DNA from: JBGPHT01 sp041484525
Lineage (GTDB): Bacteria > Acidobacteriota > Terriglobia > Bryobacterales > Bryobacteraceae
Length of the DNA: 19,128 nucleotides
Direction: 5' to 3'
NCBI GenBank assembly: GCA_041484525.1
Contig: JBGPHT010000145.1
Location: 1-19,128, forward strand
Every line of letters begins with the position of its first letter. Within the stretch, counting starts at the first letter, position 1. This document shows positions 1-6,504 of this stretch, piece after piece. The position numbers and the translations under genes are program-made. The notes under the pieces were generated by a model. It ran no database searches, was not told the origin of the DNA, and worked only from the letters and a program-made list of their open reading frames with translations.

Positions 1-47
1 AGTCCGAAAACCAACGGGCAAAAATGAACGAAGATACCCGTCATGCG

Positions 48-71
48 TGCACGGACAGCGGCTGTCCTGCA
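48..71. repeat. Imperfect dyad upstream of the aldehyde dehydrogenase
   Basis: Two 7-nt arms GGACAGC (53-59) and GCTGTCC (61-67) flank a single G, with outer TGCA tetramers (48-51 and 68-71) displaced by one extra C on the left. This gives a nearly symmetric 24-bp dyad about 80 nt before the gene at 150. No T-tract follows, so it does not look like a strong intrinsic terminator. It could be an operator for a dimeric regulator or the weak 3' end of a gene lying outside the window. The rest of 1-149 holds no ORF or promoter that I can defend. Confidence 0.35.
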
Positions 72-149
72 ATTATAGAAAGTACTTTACATTTCAGAGT
101 ATGCGTCTGGCAAAAACGCCTAATACGGGACAAGCTCTAAAATAAAGGT

Positions 150-1679
150 GTGCATCCCACTCCCACCGCACTTCCGGACATCCTCGAAAAATTGCATATC
201 GAGCCTGTGAATTCGGGCGCCTGCTACGGCGACTGGATCGCCGATCCTTCGGGCGGCATGTTGGAATCGCTCAATCCAGCGACCGGCGAGCCGATCGCCA
301 AAATCAAAATGGCCGGACCGGCCGACTACGAGTGCGTGGTCGAGCACGCGGCCGAGGCCTTCCTTGAATGGCGTATGGTGCCGGCGCCGAAGCGCGGTGA
401 AATCGTGCGCGAGATGGGCAACGCTCTGCGCGAATCGAAGGCCGAGCTGGGCGCGCTGGTGACGCTCGAAATGGGCAAGATCCGCGCCGAGGGCCTGGGC
501 GAAGTGCAGGAGACGATCGACATCGCCGATTTCGCCGTGGGCCTGTCGCGCCAACTCTACGGCCTCACCATGCACAGCGAAAGGCCGGGCCACCGCATGT
601 ACGAGCAGTGGCACCCGCTGGGAATCGTCGGGGTGATCAGCGCGTTCAATTTCCCGGTGGCAGTGTGGGCGTGGAACGCGATGATCGCGGCGGTGTGCGG
701 CGATTGCGTGCTGTGGCGGCCGTCGTCCGATACGCCGCTGACCGCGATCGCGGTGCAGAAGATCGCCAACCGCGTGATGGACCGGCACGGATTGAAGGGG
801 ATCTTCAACCTGACGATCGGACCGAGCCGGCCGATCGCTGAGACTCTGATCCATGACCGGCGGATTCCGCTGCTGAGCTTCACGGGATCGACCGAAGTGG
901 GGCGGCACGTCGCGGAAGTGGTCGCGGGACGGCTGGGCCGCACGATTCTCGAGCTGGGCGGAAACAACGCGATCGTGGTGATGGACGACGCCAATCCCGA
1001 CCTGGTGCTGCGGGCGGTGCTGTTCGGCGCTGTCGGCACCGCGGGGCAGCGCTGCACCACCACGCGGCGCCTCTACCTGCAGCGCGGGATCGCGCCGCGG
1101 ATTATCGACGCCCTGCTGCACGCCTACCGGCAGGTGAAGATCGGCGACCCCATGGACGAGGCCACGCTGATGGGCCCACTGGTGAATCGGCGCGCGGTGG
1201 ACGACATGATGGACGGCCTCCGCCGCATTCGCGAGCAAGGCGGCGAAATCCTGTGCGGAGGCGAGCGCATGTACGGCAATTTCGTCGAGCCGGTGCTGGT
1301 GCGGGCGCGTCCCGACATGCCGATCCTGAAAGAGGAAATCTTCGCGCCCATCCTCTACCTGGTCGAGTTCGACGATCTGGACCAGGCGATCCACTGGCAC
1401 AACGACGTGCCGCAGGGCCTGTCCTCGGCGATGTTCACCACCAACCTGATTTCGGCGGAGACGTTTCTAAGCCAGCGCGGGAGCGACTGCGGAATCGCCA
1501 ACGTGAACATCGGGACGAGCGGCGCGGAAATAGGCGGCGCGTTCGGCGGAGAAAAGGATACCGGCGGCGGCCGCGAATCGGGCAGCGATGCGTGGAAGGC
1601 CTACATGCGGCGGCAGACGAACACCATCAACTGGTCGACGCAGTTGCCACTGGCGCAAGGCATCAAGTTTCAGGTGTGA
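150..1679 (+). CDS. amaB: Antiquitin-type aldehyde dehydrogenase (ALDH7; alpha-aminoadipate semialdehyde / piperideine-6-carboxylate dehydrogenase)
   Basis: This 509-residue NAD(P)-dependent dehydrogenase probably oxidises alpha-aminoadipate semialdehyde (in equilibrium with piperideine-6-carboxylate) to alpha-aminoadipate in cytosolic lysine or pipecolate breakdown. The ALDH fold is complete: Asn167 in AFNFPV, the FTGST nucleotide motif at 244-248, Glu268 in LELGG, catalytic Cys302 in GQRCTT, and EIFAP at 396-400. ALDH7 hallmarks are Glu121 and Arg301 (the aminoadipate-binding pair of human ALDH7A1), TSGAEIGGAFGGEK near 456-469, and the C-terminal LPLAQGIKFQ. The start is GTG at 150. It is the only start that covers the family's N-terminal helix, but its AAAGG lies too close to be a good ribosome-binding site. 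Alternatives are TTG 192 and GTG 207. No lysine-pathway neighbour is visible, so the substrate rests on the motifs. The symbol follows Pseudomonas usage. Confidence 0.9.
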   Translation: MHPTPTALPDILEKLHIEPVNSGACYGDWIADPSGGMLESLNPATGEPIAKIKMAGPADYECVVEHAAEAFLEWRMVPAPKRGEIVREMGNALRESKAELGALVTLEMGKIRAEGLGEVQETIDIADFAVGLSRQLYGLTMHSERPGHRMYEQWHPLGIVGVISAFNFPVAVWAWNAMIAAVCGDCVLWRPSSDTPLTAIAVQKIANRVMDRHGLKGIFNLTIGPSRPIAETLIHDRRIPLLSFTGSTEVGRHVAEVVAGRLGRTILELGGNNAIVVMDDANPDLVLRAVLFGAVGTAGQRCTTTRRLYLQRGIAPRIIDALLHAYRQVKIGDPMDEATLMGPLVNRRAVDDMMDGLRRIREQGGEILCGGERMYGNFVEPVLVRARPDMPILKEEIFAPILYLVEFDDLDQAIHWHNDVPQGLSSAMFTTNLISAETFLSQRGSDCGIANVNIGTSGAEIGGAFGGEKDTGGGRESGSDAWKAYMRRQTNTINWSTQLPLAQGIKFQV

Positions 1680-1710
1680 AGGGACTTCTCCGATAATGAG
1701 AAAATAAGCC

Positions 1711-2415
1711 ATGAAGACCAGCCAGAGCAATCGTAAGAAAGCGCGTTATGGGCCAAACATTGTGCGCGCCTGGTTCGACACTATCTTTCATTACGCTTTG
1801 AGCGGGTTGGCAAATGAGACGGCGTGGCTGTCGCAAAGGAACTGGACGTTCCGTTTCTATCGACAGAGCTTGGAATATATCGGAACGCTTCGCCAGAGCT
1901 TACCCTTCGCAGCCGTCGAAAACCTGGAGCAGTTTCTGGAGTTCTTTCCTGCCGCTGCGCGCATTATCGAGCAGCACGATCATAGGGTCGAAGAGTTGCG
2001 GATCGCTTGTATCGCCTACTACAAGGCAATCGTAGACAATCCCAGGTTTCAGGAAGTTTTTCGGAGCGTTGCAACGGAAGCTCCGGTGGTCTTGAATGGC
2101 GACTTCAGCGCTCACTTCGGCGCGTTCCGCACGGAGGAGGAATTCGCGGGCCTTCTCGCCGAGTACCTGGTCAACAACATGGAGGATCTACCTTCGAGCT
2201 ACGCGACCTCCCGATTGTGGAATCAATTCCGTGATCGATTTGTGGCCGTCGCGAGATCACCGGAGCTTGCGGCATACAAGGACGAAGTGGACGCCTCCGG
2301 GCACCGGCTCCTCGAAGCTGCCGAAGAGCTGACTAAGTCGCTCAAGACGACCAGATCCGAACTCTCCCTTGAATTCGACGTGCCGTACGTGGCGGAGATT
2401 ACGAGCGCGCGTTGA
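1711..2415 (+). CDS. Unrecognised helical protein, first gene of a two-gene cassette with a PIN nuclease
   Basis: I do not recognise this 234-residue protein. It has a basic N-terminus (residues 1-12, rich in Lys and Arg), aromatic-rich helices around 18-60, and otherwise looks soluble and mainly alpha-helical. There is no signal peptide, no clear membrane segment and no metal-binding cysteine motif. Its TGA stop shares one base with the ATG of the following PIN-domain gene (TGATG), so the two are probably translated together. GC content is roughly 50-55% in the lines I counted by hand, against 65-75% in the neighbouring dehydrogenase and ribosomal genes, which suggests a different origin. 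The position before a PIN gene is that of an antitoxin or partner protein, but the length is unusual for an antitoxin and no DNA-binding motif is evident. The start is ATG 1711, 31 nt after the dehydrogenase stop. Confidence 0.75.
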   Translation: MKTSQSNRKKARYGPNIVRAWFDTIFHYALSGLANETAWLSQRNWTFRFYRQSLEYIGTLRQSLPFAAVENLEQFLEFFPAAARIIEQHDHRVEELRIACIAYYKAIVDNPRFQEVFRSVATEAPVVLNGDFSAHFGAFRTEEEFAGLLAEYLVNNMEDLPSSYATSRLWNQFRDRFVAVARSPELAAYKDEVDASGHRLLEAAEELTKSLKTTRSELSLEFDVPYVAEITSAR

Positions 2416-2945
2416 TGGTTGCCCATCGCTCTTGGGCGCCGTCCCGACTCGTGATCGATACGAATATCCTTCTACTCCTGGCCGGGTACAAATACCTCGA
2501 CTCGGCCGCCACAACCGGCCAGGAGAAGCACCGTAGGCTGCTTGAGCTTCGTGGCCGTGATGGTGGCTTGCCTCCCACTATGTTTGATGATCTCTGGCAG
2601 TTTGTGCACCAGGCGAAACAGCGAATAATCACACAGCACGTGCTCGCCGAAACTTACAATCTGAGTGGTCGCGGGCAATTCCCGAAAGGACTGTTTTGGA
2701 AAAGCGCACTGGAACTGCTCTCTGAGTTCGATATCGAGGAGTATTCATGCCCGATTCGGGACTTGCGCGAGACCCAGGCATACGAGGGGATACTGAGCGT
2801 TGTGGGGCCATCCGACACCGGACTGCTTCACACGGCTGAGCATCAGAAGGCCACGATCGTTAGTGATGATTTTGAACTCCGCCGTTACGCCGACCAGCGG
2901 GCGGTTCCCATACTGGCATTGAACGAGATTAGTGCTCGGTGGTAG
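2415..2945 (+). CDS. PIN-domain protein (putative ribonuclease)
   Basis: This 176-residue protein has the PIN-like nuclease layout. VIDTNILLLL puts Asp15 and Asn17 at the end of the first strand. Glu79 lies in HVLAETY, Asp134 in GPSDTG, and Asp151-Asp152 in IVSDDFELRRYA. These would form the acidic site that binds Mg2+ or Mn2+ and cleaves RNA. PIN proteins are common as VapC-type toxins but also take part in rRNA or mRNA processing. At 176 residues this one is longer than typical VapC (about 130-140), with an extra stretch at about 25-65. ATG 2415 overlaps the upstream stop. A TTG at 2412 would add one residue. It ends 61 nt from the convergent rplQ. Toxin activity is inferred; the fold assignment is fairly secure. 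Confidence 0.8.
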   Translation: MVAHRSWAPSRLVIDTNILLLLAGYKYLDSAATTGQEKHRRLLELRGRDGGLPPTMFDDLWQFVHQAKQRIITQHVLAETYNLSGRGQFPKGLFWKSALELLSEFDIEEYSCPIRDLRETQAYEGILSVVGPSDTGLLHTAEHQKATIVSDDFELRRYADQRAVPILALNEISARW

Positions 2946-2962
2946 ATCTCTGAAACGCAACA

Positions 2963-2995
2963 AAGCCGCAGCCGTCAAGTGACCGGCTGCGGCTT
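2963..2995. terminator. Bidirectional intrinsic terminator between the PIN gene and rplQ
   Basis: A perfect 12-bp GC-rich stem (AAGCCGCAGCCG at 2963-2974 pairing with 2984-2995) encloses a 9-nt loop between two converging genes. Read on the minus strand, the stem is followed by TTTGTTGCGTTT, so it should end the ribosomal-protein transcript. On the plus strand the tail (CTTCTGAAATACTT) is weaker but may still serve the PIN cassette. Confidence 0.85.
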
Positions 2996-3006
2996 CTGAA
3001 ATACTT

Positions 3007-3468
3007 CTATTCCTTCTCGTCCTTCTCTTCTTCGCCCGGCTCGCGGCCTTCCTGCCGCGCTTTAAGCCGCTCTTCACGGCGCTTGGCGCGATCGGCGGCG
3101 CGCTTCACCAGCTCCGAACCGACCAGTTCGATAATGGCTTGCTCGGCGCCGTCGCCCTTGCGCGGACCGAGCCGCGTAATGCGCGTATAGCCGCCGTTGC
3201 GCTGCCCGAAGCGCGTACCCAGCGTGTCGAACAGCTTCTTGACCGACTTCGGCGTGCGCAGAAAAGCCGCTGCCTGACGGCGCGTGTGCAGCGTGTCCGC
3301 CTTGGCCAGCGTGATCATCCTCTCCACCAGCGGGCGGACGGCCTTGGCCTTGGGAACCGTAGTGACAACGCGCTCCTCTTCAATGACACTGGTGCAAAGA
3401 TTTCGCAGCAGCGCGTTGCGGGCGTCGACCGGCCGCTTGAGTTTGTTTCCGGCAACCCTGTGTCTCAT
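3007..3468 (-). CDS. rplQ: 50S ribosomal protein L17 with charged C-terminal tail
   Basis: L17 binds 23S rRNA in the large subunit near the exit tunnel side. The core, residues 1 to about 118, starts MRHRVAGNKLKR and contains LCTSVIEEERVVTT and the closing GAEQAIIELVG, as expected for the family. The total of 153 residues exceeds the usual 115-130 because of a highly charged tail, first basic (KRAADRAKRREERLKAR) and then acidic (EEEKDEKE). It is the last gene of the alpha cluster, 3 nt after rpoA, and is followed by the terminator hairpin at 2963-2995. Confidence 0.98.
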   Translation of the reverse strand: MRHRVAGNKLKRPVDARNALLRNLCTSVIEEERVVTTVPKAKAVRPLVERMITLAKADTLHTRRQAAAFLRTPKSVKKLFDTLGTRFGQRNGGYTRITRLGPRKGDGAEQAIIELVGSELVKRAADRAKRREERLKARQEGREPGEEEKDEKE

Positions 3469-3471
3469 GAG

Positions 3472-4518
3472 CTATTCCCCGGGCTCCTGCATGCCCTCTT
3501 CTTCCATGCCGTAATCCGGCAGAACGCCGCCGGCCTGCTGCGGCGGCGCCACCAGCCGCCCATGCGCGTCGATCCGCATGCCCAGCGCCAGGCCCATGTT
3601 GGCGAGGATTTCCTTGATCTCGTTGAGCGACTTGCGGCCGAAGTTCTTGGTGCGCAACATTTCGGCTTCGGTCTTCTGTACCAGCTCGCCGATCGTCTGG
3701 ATGTTGGCGTTCTTGAGGCAATTGTACGAGCGCACGCTCAGCTCCAGCTCTTCGACGGAACGGTTCAGCACTTCGTTCATCTTGTCGAGGCCGCGTTCGG
3801 AGATTTCTTCCGTCTGCTCCGGCACTTCCTCGAAGTTGATGAAGATGGTCATGTGATCTTTGAGCAGCTTGGCCGCGTAGCCGATGGCGTCCTGCGGCGA
3901 AACCGCGCCGTTGGTCCAGACTTCGATGGTCAGCTTGTCGTAATCGGTCATCTGGCCGAGGCGCGCCGCTTCCACCGAGAAGTTGCACTTGCGCACCGGC
4001 GAGTGGACGGAGTCGATGGGGATGTAGCCCAGCGCCAGGTCCTCGTCGAAGTTCTTGTCGGCCGAGACGTATCCGCGGCCGCTCTTTAAGCGCATTTCGA
4101 TGGAAAGCCGCCCGCCCTCGCTGACGGTCGCGATGTGCACGTCGCGGTCGAGCACTTCCACGTCGGCATCGGTTTCGATCTGGCCGCTGCGGACGTCGCC
4201 CAACGACTCCACGTTGAGGCGAACGGTCTTGAGCCCTTCACCCATAATCTTGAAGGGAATCTGTTTCAGGTTGAGGATGATATCGGTAGCGTCTTCGACC
4301 ACGCCCGGAATCGGGCTGAACTCGTGCTCGACGCCTTCGATGCGGACCGCGGTGATGGCCGCGCCTTCAATCGAGCTGAGCAGCACGCGCCGCAGGCTGT
4401 TGCCGATGGTGGTGCCGAAGCCGCGCTGGAAAGGCTGGGCCGTGAACATGCCATACCGCTCCGTGAGGGTCTCGGTATTGGCAACTAATCTTTTGGGTTT
4501 TTGGAAGCCCTTGAACAT
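3472..4518 (-). CDS. rpoA: DNA-directed RNA polymerase subunit alpha
   Basis: This 348-residue alpha subunit dimerises to nucleate RNA polymerase assembly. The N-terminal dimerisation domain spans about residues 1-230, with FGTTIGNSLRRVLLSS near 34-49. A linker leads to the C-terminal domain at about 248-315. There the helix-hairpin-helix stretch VRSYNCLKNANI keeps Arg263 and Asn268, equivalent to the E. coli DNA-contact residues (Arg265 region) that bind UP elements, followed by FGRKSLNEIKEIL. An acidic, Met- and Gly-rich tail of about 30 residues follows. ATG 4518 is preceded by a GAGG ribosome-binding site and a GC hairpin at 4535-4561. rplQ follows after 3 nt. Confidence 0.99.
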   Translation of the reverse strand: MFKGFQKPKRLVANTETLTERYGMFTAQPFQRGFGTTIGNSLRRVLLSSIEGAAITAVRIEGVEHEFSPIPGVVEDATDIILNLKQIPFKIMGEGLKTVRLNVESLGDVRSGQIETDADVEVLDRDVHIATVSEGGRLSIEMRLKSGRGYVSADKNFDEDLALGYIPIDSVHSPVRKCNFSVEAARLGQMTDYDKLTIEVWTNGAVSPQDAIGYAAKLLKDHMTIFINFEEVPEQTEEISERGLDKMNEVLNRSVEELELSVRSYNCLKNANIQTIGELVQKTEAEMLRTKNFGRKSLNEIKEILANMGLALGMRIDAHGRLVAPPQQAGGVLPDYGMEEEGMQEPGE

Positions 4519-4534
4519 GTTTAGAACCTCGTTG

Positions 4535-4561
4535 GGGGCCGGAGGATAGAGGCCCGGCCCC
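4535..4561 (-). promoter_or_regulatory. GC-rich hairpin in the rpsD-rpoA gap
   Basis: GGGGCCGG (4535-4542) and CCGGCCCC (4554-4561) form a perfect 8-bp GC stem with an 11-nt loop in the 51-nt gap before rpoA. On the transcript it begins a few bases after the rpsD stop, in the context AATCCGGGGCC, and ends just before the GAGG of rpoA. The same AATCCGGGGCC...CCGGCCCC pattern recurs in the rpsN-rpsH gap. It may tune rpoA translation, mark an RNA-processing site, or be a dispersed repeat. No U-tract follows, so it is not a classic terminator. Confidence 0.6.
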
Positions 4562-4569
4562 GGATTAGC

Positions 4570-5202
4570 CTACTTCGAGTACAGCTCGACGATGAGCTGC
4601 TCGTTCAACTGAATCTGCACCAACTCGCTGCGTTGGGGTAAGGCGGTAATGCGGCCCTTCAGTGCTTCCCGGTCCACGTCGATCCAATTCGGGGCGGGTG
4701 CGTGGGCGGTGGCGTCGCGGGCGGCGAGGATAGTCGGGTTGGTCTTGCTTTTCTCACGCACGGAGACCACGTCTCCAGGCTTCACCTGGGCTGATGGAAT
4801 GTCGCACTTGCGGCCATTGACGTCGATATGGCCGTGGCGGACGATCTGGCGCGATTGCGCGCGGCTGGTGCCGAAGCCCATGCGGTAGATGACGCTGTCG
4901 AGGCGCCGCTCCAGTGCCGACATCAGGTTCTCGCCCGTGATGCCTTTCTGGGCCGCGGCCTTTTCGTAGGTGATGCGGAACTGCGCTTCCAGCACGCCGT
5001 ACACGCGGCGGACTTTCTGCTTTTCGCGGAGCTGCAGGCCGTAGCCTACGATCTTCTGCTTGCGATCTTTGCCGTGCTGCCCCGGCACGAAATTGCGGCG
5101 CTCGATGGCGCACTTTTCCGTATGGCAGCGCTCGCCTTTGAGATAAAGCTTCATGCCCTCGCGCCGGCATTGCCGGCAAACCGGGCCGATATATCTTGCC
5201 AA
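4570..5202 (-). CDS. rpsD: 30S ribosomal protein S4, zinc-binding form, TTG start
   Basis: S4 is a primary 16S rRNA-binding protein that nucleates small-subunit assembly; in enterobacteria it also represses its own operon. The 210 residues begin MARYIGPVCRQC. Cys9, Cys12, Cys26 and Cys31 form the zinc site of the C+ type. The S4 RNA-binding domain is visible around 95-160, with RRLDSVIYRMGF and RQIVRHGHIDVNG. Family conservation fixes the start at a TTG codon (5200-5202), 6 nt after a strong AAGGAG; the next in-frame Met is residue 17 and would delete two zinc ligands. A 166-nt gap with a large palindrome separates it from rpsK upstream. Confidence 0.98.
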   Translation of the reverse strand: MARYIGPVCRQCRREGMKLYLKGERCHTEKCAIERRNFVPGQHGKDRKQKIVGYGLQLREKQKVRRVYGVLEAQFRITYEKAAAQKGITGENLMSALERRLDSVIYRMGFGTSRAQSRQIVRHGHIDVNGRKCDIPSAQVKPGDVVSVREKSKTNPTILAARDATAHAPAPNWIDVDREALKGRITALPQRSELVQIQLNEQLIVELYSK

Positions 5203-5276
5203 GTTTCTCTCCTTACCTTGTCTTTCAGGTGCGGTTTACAACCATGGCTGGCCTTCGTCCCGCTTTCCAACTAAGC

Positions 5277-5359
5277 ATTCACCGCCGAGACGCCGAGATC
5301 GCCGAGAAGCAAGAATTATGCTTTGTGTTCTCGGCGTTCTCGGCGTCTCGGCGGTGAAT
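5277..5359. repeat. Long palindromic element in the rpsK-rpsD gap
   Basis: Arms of 32 nt at 5277-5308 and 5328-5359 are inverted copies with one mismatch (position 5299 against its partner). Each arm consists of near-tandem CGCCGAGA units, three per arm. The 19-nt centre contains a second small inverted repeat (AAGCA 5307-5311 with TGCTT 5319-5323), so the transcript would fold into a long nested hairpin. It lies in the widest gap of the ribosomal cluster (5203-5368). The rest of that gap holds only the rpsD ribosome-binding site. It resembles dispersed REP- or MITE-like elements in being palindromic and intergenic; copies elsewhere in the genome cannot be seen from here. Confidence 0.9.
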
Positions 5360-5368
5360 CATATATTT

Positions 5369-5776
5369 CTAGACTCGACGCTTCTTCGGCGGACGGCACC
5401 CATTGTGCGGAATCGGCGTGACGTCCTTGATGGCCCGTACTTCGATGCCCGCCGTGGAAAGCGCGCGCACCGCCGATTCGCGGCCCGAACCCGGACCGCT
5501 TACCCGGACCTCGACCGTCCGCAGGCCGCTCTCCGATGCTTTGTTGGCCGCCGTCATCGCCGCCTGCTGCGCGGCGAATGGCGTTCCCTTGCGCGACCCG
5601 CGGAAACCCAGCGAGCCGGCGCTCGACCACGACACCGTATTCCCTTCGAGGTCCGCAATGGTGACGATGGTGTTGTTGAAGGTGGCCTGGATGTGCACGA
5701 TGCCCGTATGGACGACGCGCTTTTCCTTCTTCTTGAAGCTCTTCTTCTTGCCTGTTTTGACTGGTGCTTTCGCCAT
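5369..5776 (-). CDS. rpsK: 30S ribosomal protein S11
   Basis: S11 sits on the platform of the small subunit, near the mRNA exit path and the Shine-Dalgarno helix. The 135 residues have a basic N-terminal stretch (KTGKKKSFKKKEKR), the core NTIVTIADLEGNTVSWSS followed by GSLGFRGSRKGTPFAAQ, and the conserved C-terminus NGCRPPKKRRV. The length is typical. ATG 5776 has GAGG just upstream and follows rpsM by 9 nt. Downstream comes the long palindrome at 5277-5359, then rpsD, so expression of the distal alpha genes may be uncoupled at this point. Confidence 0.99.
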   Translation of the reverse strand: MAKAPVKTGKKKSFKKKEKRVVHTGIVHIQATFNNTIVTIADLEGNTVSWSSAGSLGFRGSRKGTPFAAQQAAMTAANKASESGLRTVEVRVSGPGSGRESAVRALSTAGIEVRAIKDVTPIPHNGCRPPKKRRV

Positions 5777-5785
5777 ACGCCTCTA

Positions 5786-6172
5786 CTATGTCTTCCCTGC
5801 GGCCTTCTTCTTGTTGGCCACCGTTCCGCGGCGCGGTCCCTTGCGCGTGCGCGCATTGGTGTGGGTGCGCTGGCCCCGGACCGGCAGGCCGCGCCGGTGC
5901 CGCAAACCACGGTACGAACCCATCTCGATGTGACGCTTAATATTCATCGAGATTTCTTTGCGGAGATCGCCTTCGACGGCGCCCTCTTCTTCCAGGATCT
6001 GGCGGACGCGGTTGATCTCGTCTTCGCTCAGGTCGCGAATCTTCTTGTCGAACTCGATGCCGGCCCGATAGAGCAGCGACCGGGAGCGGGTACGGCCGAC
6101 GCCGTAAATGTACGTGAGCCCGATCTCGGCCCTCTTGGTTGGCGGCAGGTCTACACCAGCGATACGTGCCAT
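5786..6172 (-). CDS. rpsM: 30S ribosomal protein S13
   Basis: S13 lies in the head of the small subunit, contacts the P-site tRNA and forms the B1 bridges to L5. The 128 residues start MARIAGVDLPP and contain the helix-two-turn-helix YIYGVGRTRSRSLL. The basic tail carries the family signature SYRGLRHRRGLPVRGQRTHTNA region and ends in a Lys-rich stretch. It is the first gene of the alpha cluster. It starts at ATG 6172 behind an AAGGAAG ribosome-binding site, 9 nt after rpmJ, with no visible promoter between the two. Confidence 0.99.
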   Translation of the reverse strand: MARIAGVDLPPTKRAEIGLTYIYGVGRTRSRSLLYRAGIEFDKKIRDLSEDEINRVRQILEEEGAVEGDLRKEISMNIKRHIEMGSYRGLRHRRGLPVRGQRTHTNARTRKGPRRGTVANKKKAAGKT

Positions 6173-6181
6173 AGTTCTTCC

Positions 6182-6295
6182 TTATCCCTGTCTCTGTTTG
6201 TGTTTCGGGATGACGCAAATGACCCGGACGACGCCTTCGCGGTGGATCACCTTGCACTTGTCGCAAATCTTTTTTACGGACGCTCGAACTTTCAT
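6182..6295 (-). CDS. rpmJ: 50S ribosomal protein L36, zinc-binding form
   Basis: This 37-residue protein begins MKVRASVKKICDKCKVI and ends PKHKQRQG, the standard C+ L36. Cys11, Cys14, Cys27 and His32 form the zinc ribbon. L36 binds 23S rRNA near helices 89 and 97 and stabilises the large subunit. It sits between infA (11-nt gap) and rpsM (9-nt gap), its usual place at the end of the spc cluster. In zinc-limited cells many bacteria replace this form with a cysteine-free paralogue; none is visible here. Confidence 0.98.
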   Translation of the reverse strand: MKVRASVKKICDKCKVIHREGVVRVICVIPKHKQRQG

Positions 6296-6306
6296 GATTT
6301 TGTACC

Positions 6307-6504
6307 CTATATCTTTTTCGTGATCCTGCCGCGCGTCGGATCGTGAGGCGTCAACTCAACCTCCACCCGATCGCCCGGAACCAGCCTTACAAAATTCCGT
6401 TTCACCGTGCCCACTAAATGCGCCAAAACTTCCTGCCGCGTGTCCAGCACGACTTTGTAGATCGCACTGGGCCGCTCTTCCACTACGGTCGCGTTAACAC
6501 CCAC
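6307..6504 (-). CDS. infA: Translation initiation factor IF-1, short form with GTG start
   Basis: IF-1 blocks the A site of the small subunit during initiation and aids IF-2 and IF-3. The OB-fold is recognisable throughout: GTVKRNFVRLVPGDRVEVEL followed by TPHDPTRGRI. I place the start at GTG 6504, 8 nt after GGAG, giving 65 residues against the usual 71-73. The shortfall is the N-terminal MAKED-type segment. The gene overlaps the end of map by 22 nt. An in-frame ATG at 6579 would give a 90-residue protein, but its extra Arg-rich stretch is unlike IF-1 and simply lies in an alternative frame of map. The stop is 11 nt before rpmJ. Confidence 0.92.
   Translation of the reverse strand: MGVNATVVEERPSAIYKVVLDTRQEVLAHLVGTVKRNFVRLVPGDRVEVELTPHDPTRGRITKKI

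Noticed and set aside
120..1400. 426-residue open frame on the minus strand opposite the ALDH gene
   Set aside because: The ALDH protein on the plus strand is unambiguous. The minus frame is a high-GC shadow with no motifs.
5277..5359. Palindrome considered as a CRISPR repeat or intrinsic terminator of rpsK
   Set aside because: The two arms are inverted rather than direct repeats with spacers, and no U-tract follows on the transcript (minus) side, so neither fits.
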